From an uncultured Oscillospiraceae bacterium (lineage in GTDB: Bacteria > Bacillota > Clostridia > Oscillospirales > Oscillospiraceae): DNA of 8,068 bases. Where the stretch lies: positions 1 to 8,068 of the forward strand of contig CAKTVN010000065.1 of the NCBI GenBank assembly GCA_934623545.1, in the 5' to 3' direction. Below, in pieces: positions 7,866 to 8,068 of this stretch. Under the pieces are notes generated by a model. The model was given only the letters and a program-made list of their open reading frames with translations, did not search any database and was not told the DNA's origin. Numbering within the stretch: the first letter of the stretch is position 1; every line of letters begins with the position of its first letter. The translations under genes were made by a program, and so were the position numbers.

Positions 7866-7886
7866 GCCTTATCCTTAGTATAAGGC
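7866..7886. promoter_or_regulatory. Inverted repeat across the glp -10 box and start site (candidate operator)
   Basis: GCCTTAT (7866-7872) and ATAAGGC (7880-7886) are exact inverted 7-mers with a 7-bp spacer. They cover the -10 box and the likely +1. A repressor bound here would block the polymerase, giving a second control layer besides GlpP. A shorter pairing CCTTA/TAAGG overlaps it. No regulator of this type is encoded in the window. Confidence 0.4.
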
Positions 7887-7905
7887 GGAAATTGACAAAA
7901 TTCAA
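7877..7905 (-). promoter_or_regulatory. Sigma-A-like promoter of the glp operon
   Basis: TTGAAT (7905-7900) and TATACT (7882-7877) on the minus strand are 17 bp apart. The start of transcription would be near 7870, giving a leader of about 87 nt that contains the terminator. Confidence 0.8.
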
Positions 7906-7921
7906 GAGGCATTTTCTTTTT

Positions 7922-8043
7922 TGCGCCCGAAGGGCGCAGCTTTGTCACCCCGGAGGGGTGACACCTTATCTGCACGCGCAGCGTGCGGGGCACGTTTCAA
8001 CCCCGCTTTCTTTCTCGCATGAGAAAGAAAGCGCCGTTGACGG
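7922..8043. repeat. Run of perfect stem-loops upstream of the glp promoter
   Basis: The successive inverted repeats are: 7922-7938 (TGCGCCC, loop GAA); 7943-7963 (TGTCACCCC, loop GGA); 7972-7986 (GCACGC, loop GCA); 8004-8033 (CGCTTTCTTTCTC, 13 bp perfect, loop GCAT); and a short 8034-8043 (CCGT/ACGG). GAAAGAAAG recurs at 8023-8031 and 8046-8054. No stem is followed by a T-run in the minus direction and no gene is visible. It may be an intergenic repeat element or the structured end of a unit extending past 8068. Confidence 0.6.
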
Positions 8044-8068
8044 TCGAAAGAAAGAATGGCAAAGGGGG

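Overview
The window looks like part of the chromosome of a GC-rich, Gram-positive anaerobe of the Clostridia, possibly Oscillospiraceae-like. The grounds are strong AGGAGG-type ribosome sites before most genes, a lipoprotein-type substrate-binding protein, a GlpP antiterminator (a Firmicutes regulator), and GC-rich genes with AT-rich intergenic DNA. This placement is inference. All seven convincing genes lie on the minus strand, so the window reads right to left as two transcription units.

Unit 1 (about 7905 down to 2264) is a glycerol / glycerol-3-phosphate operon. It has a sigma-A-type promoter whose -10 lies inside an inverted repeat. A leader of about 90 nt follows, containing an intrinsic terminator, as expected for GlpP-controlled antitermination. 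Then come five tightly packed genes: a GlpA-like FAD oxidoreductase with a C-terminal Bfd-type four-cysteine domain, a second FAD/NAD(P) oxidoreductase, a small four-cysteine DUF1667 protein, glycerol kinase (glpK) and the antiterminator glpP. The first three overlap by ATGA junctions and glpK/glpP by TAATG. Glycerol would be phosphorylated by GlpK. The three-protein redox module would then oxidise glycerol 3-phosphate to dihydroxyacetone phosphate, and glycerol 3-phosphate would signal through GlpP to allow read-through of the leader terminator. No glycerol facilitator and no GlpC-type membrane anchor is seen.

Between glpP and the operon's terminator sits a roughly 320-bp AT-richer block (2330-2653). 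It has about 88-bp imperfect terminal inverted repeats, TA at each outer edge, and four consecutive hairpins with three-base loops inside. It looks like a non-autonomous, MITE-like insertion. Removing it with one TA copy would give glpP a TAA stop about 20 bp before the terminator.

Unit 2 (about 2098 leftwards out of the window) is a TAXI-type TRAP transporter: a lipoprotein solute receptor with a good promoter and a palindrome upstream, then two GC-rich stem-loops, then the N-terminal 290 residues of a fused DctQM-type permease cut by the window edge. Its substrate cannot be read from the sequence.

The right edge (7922-8068) holds a dense run of perfect hairpins upstream of the glp promoter, with no gene visible. 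Large plus-strand reading frames opposite these genes are judged to be shadows caused by GC-rich codon use.
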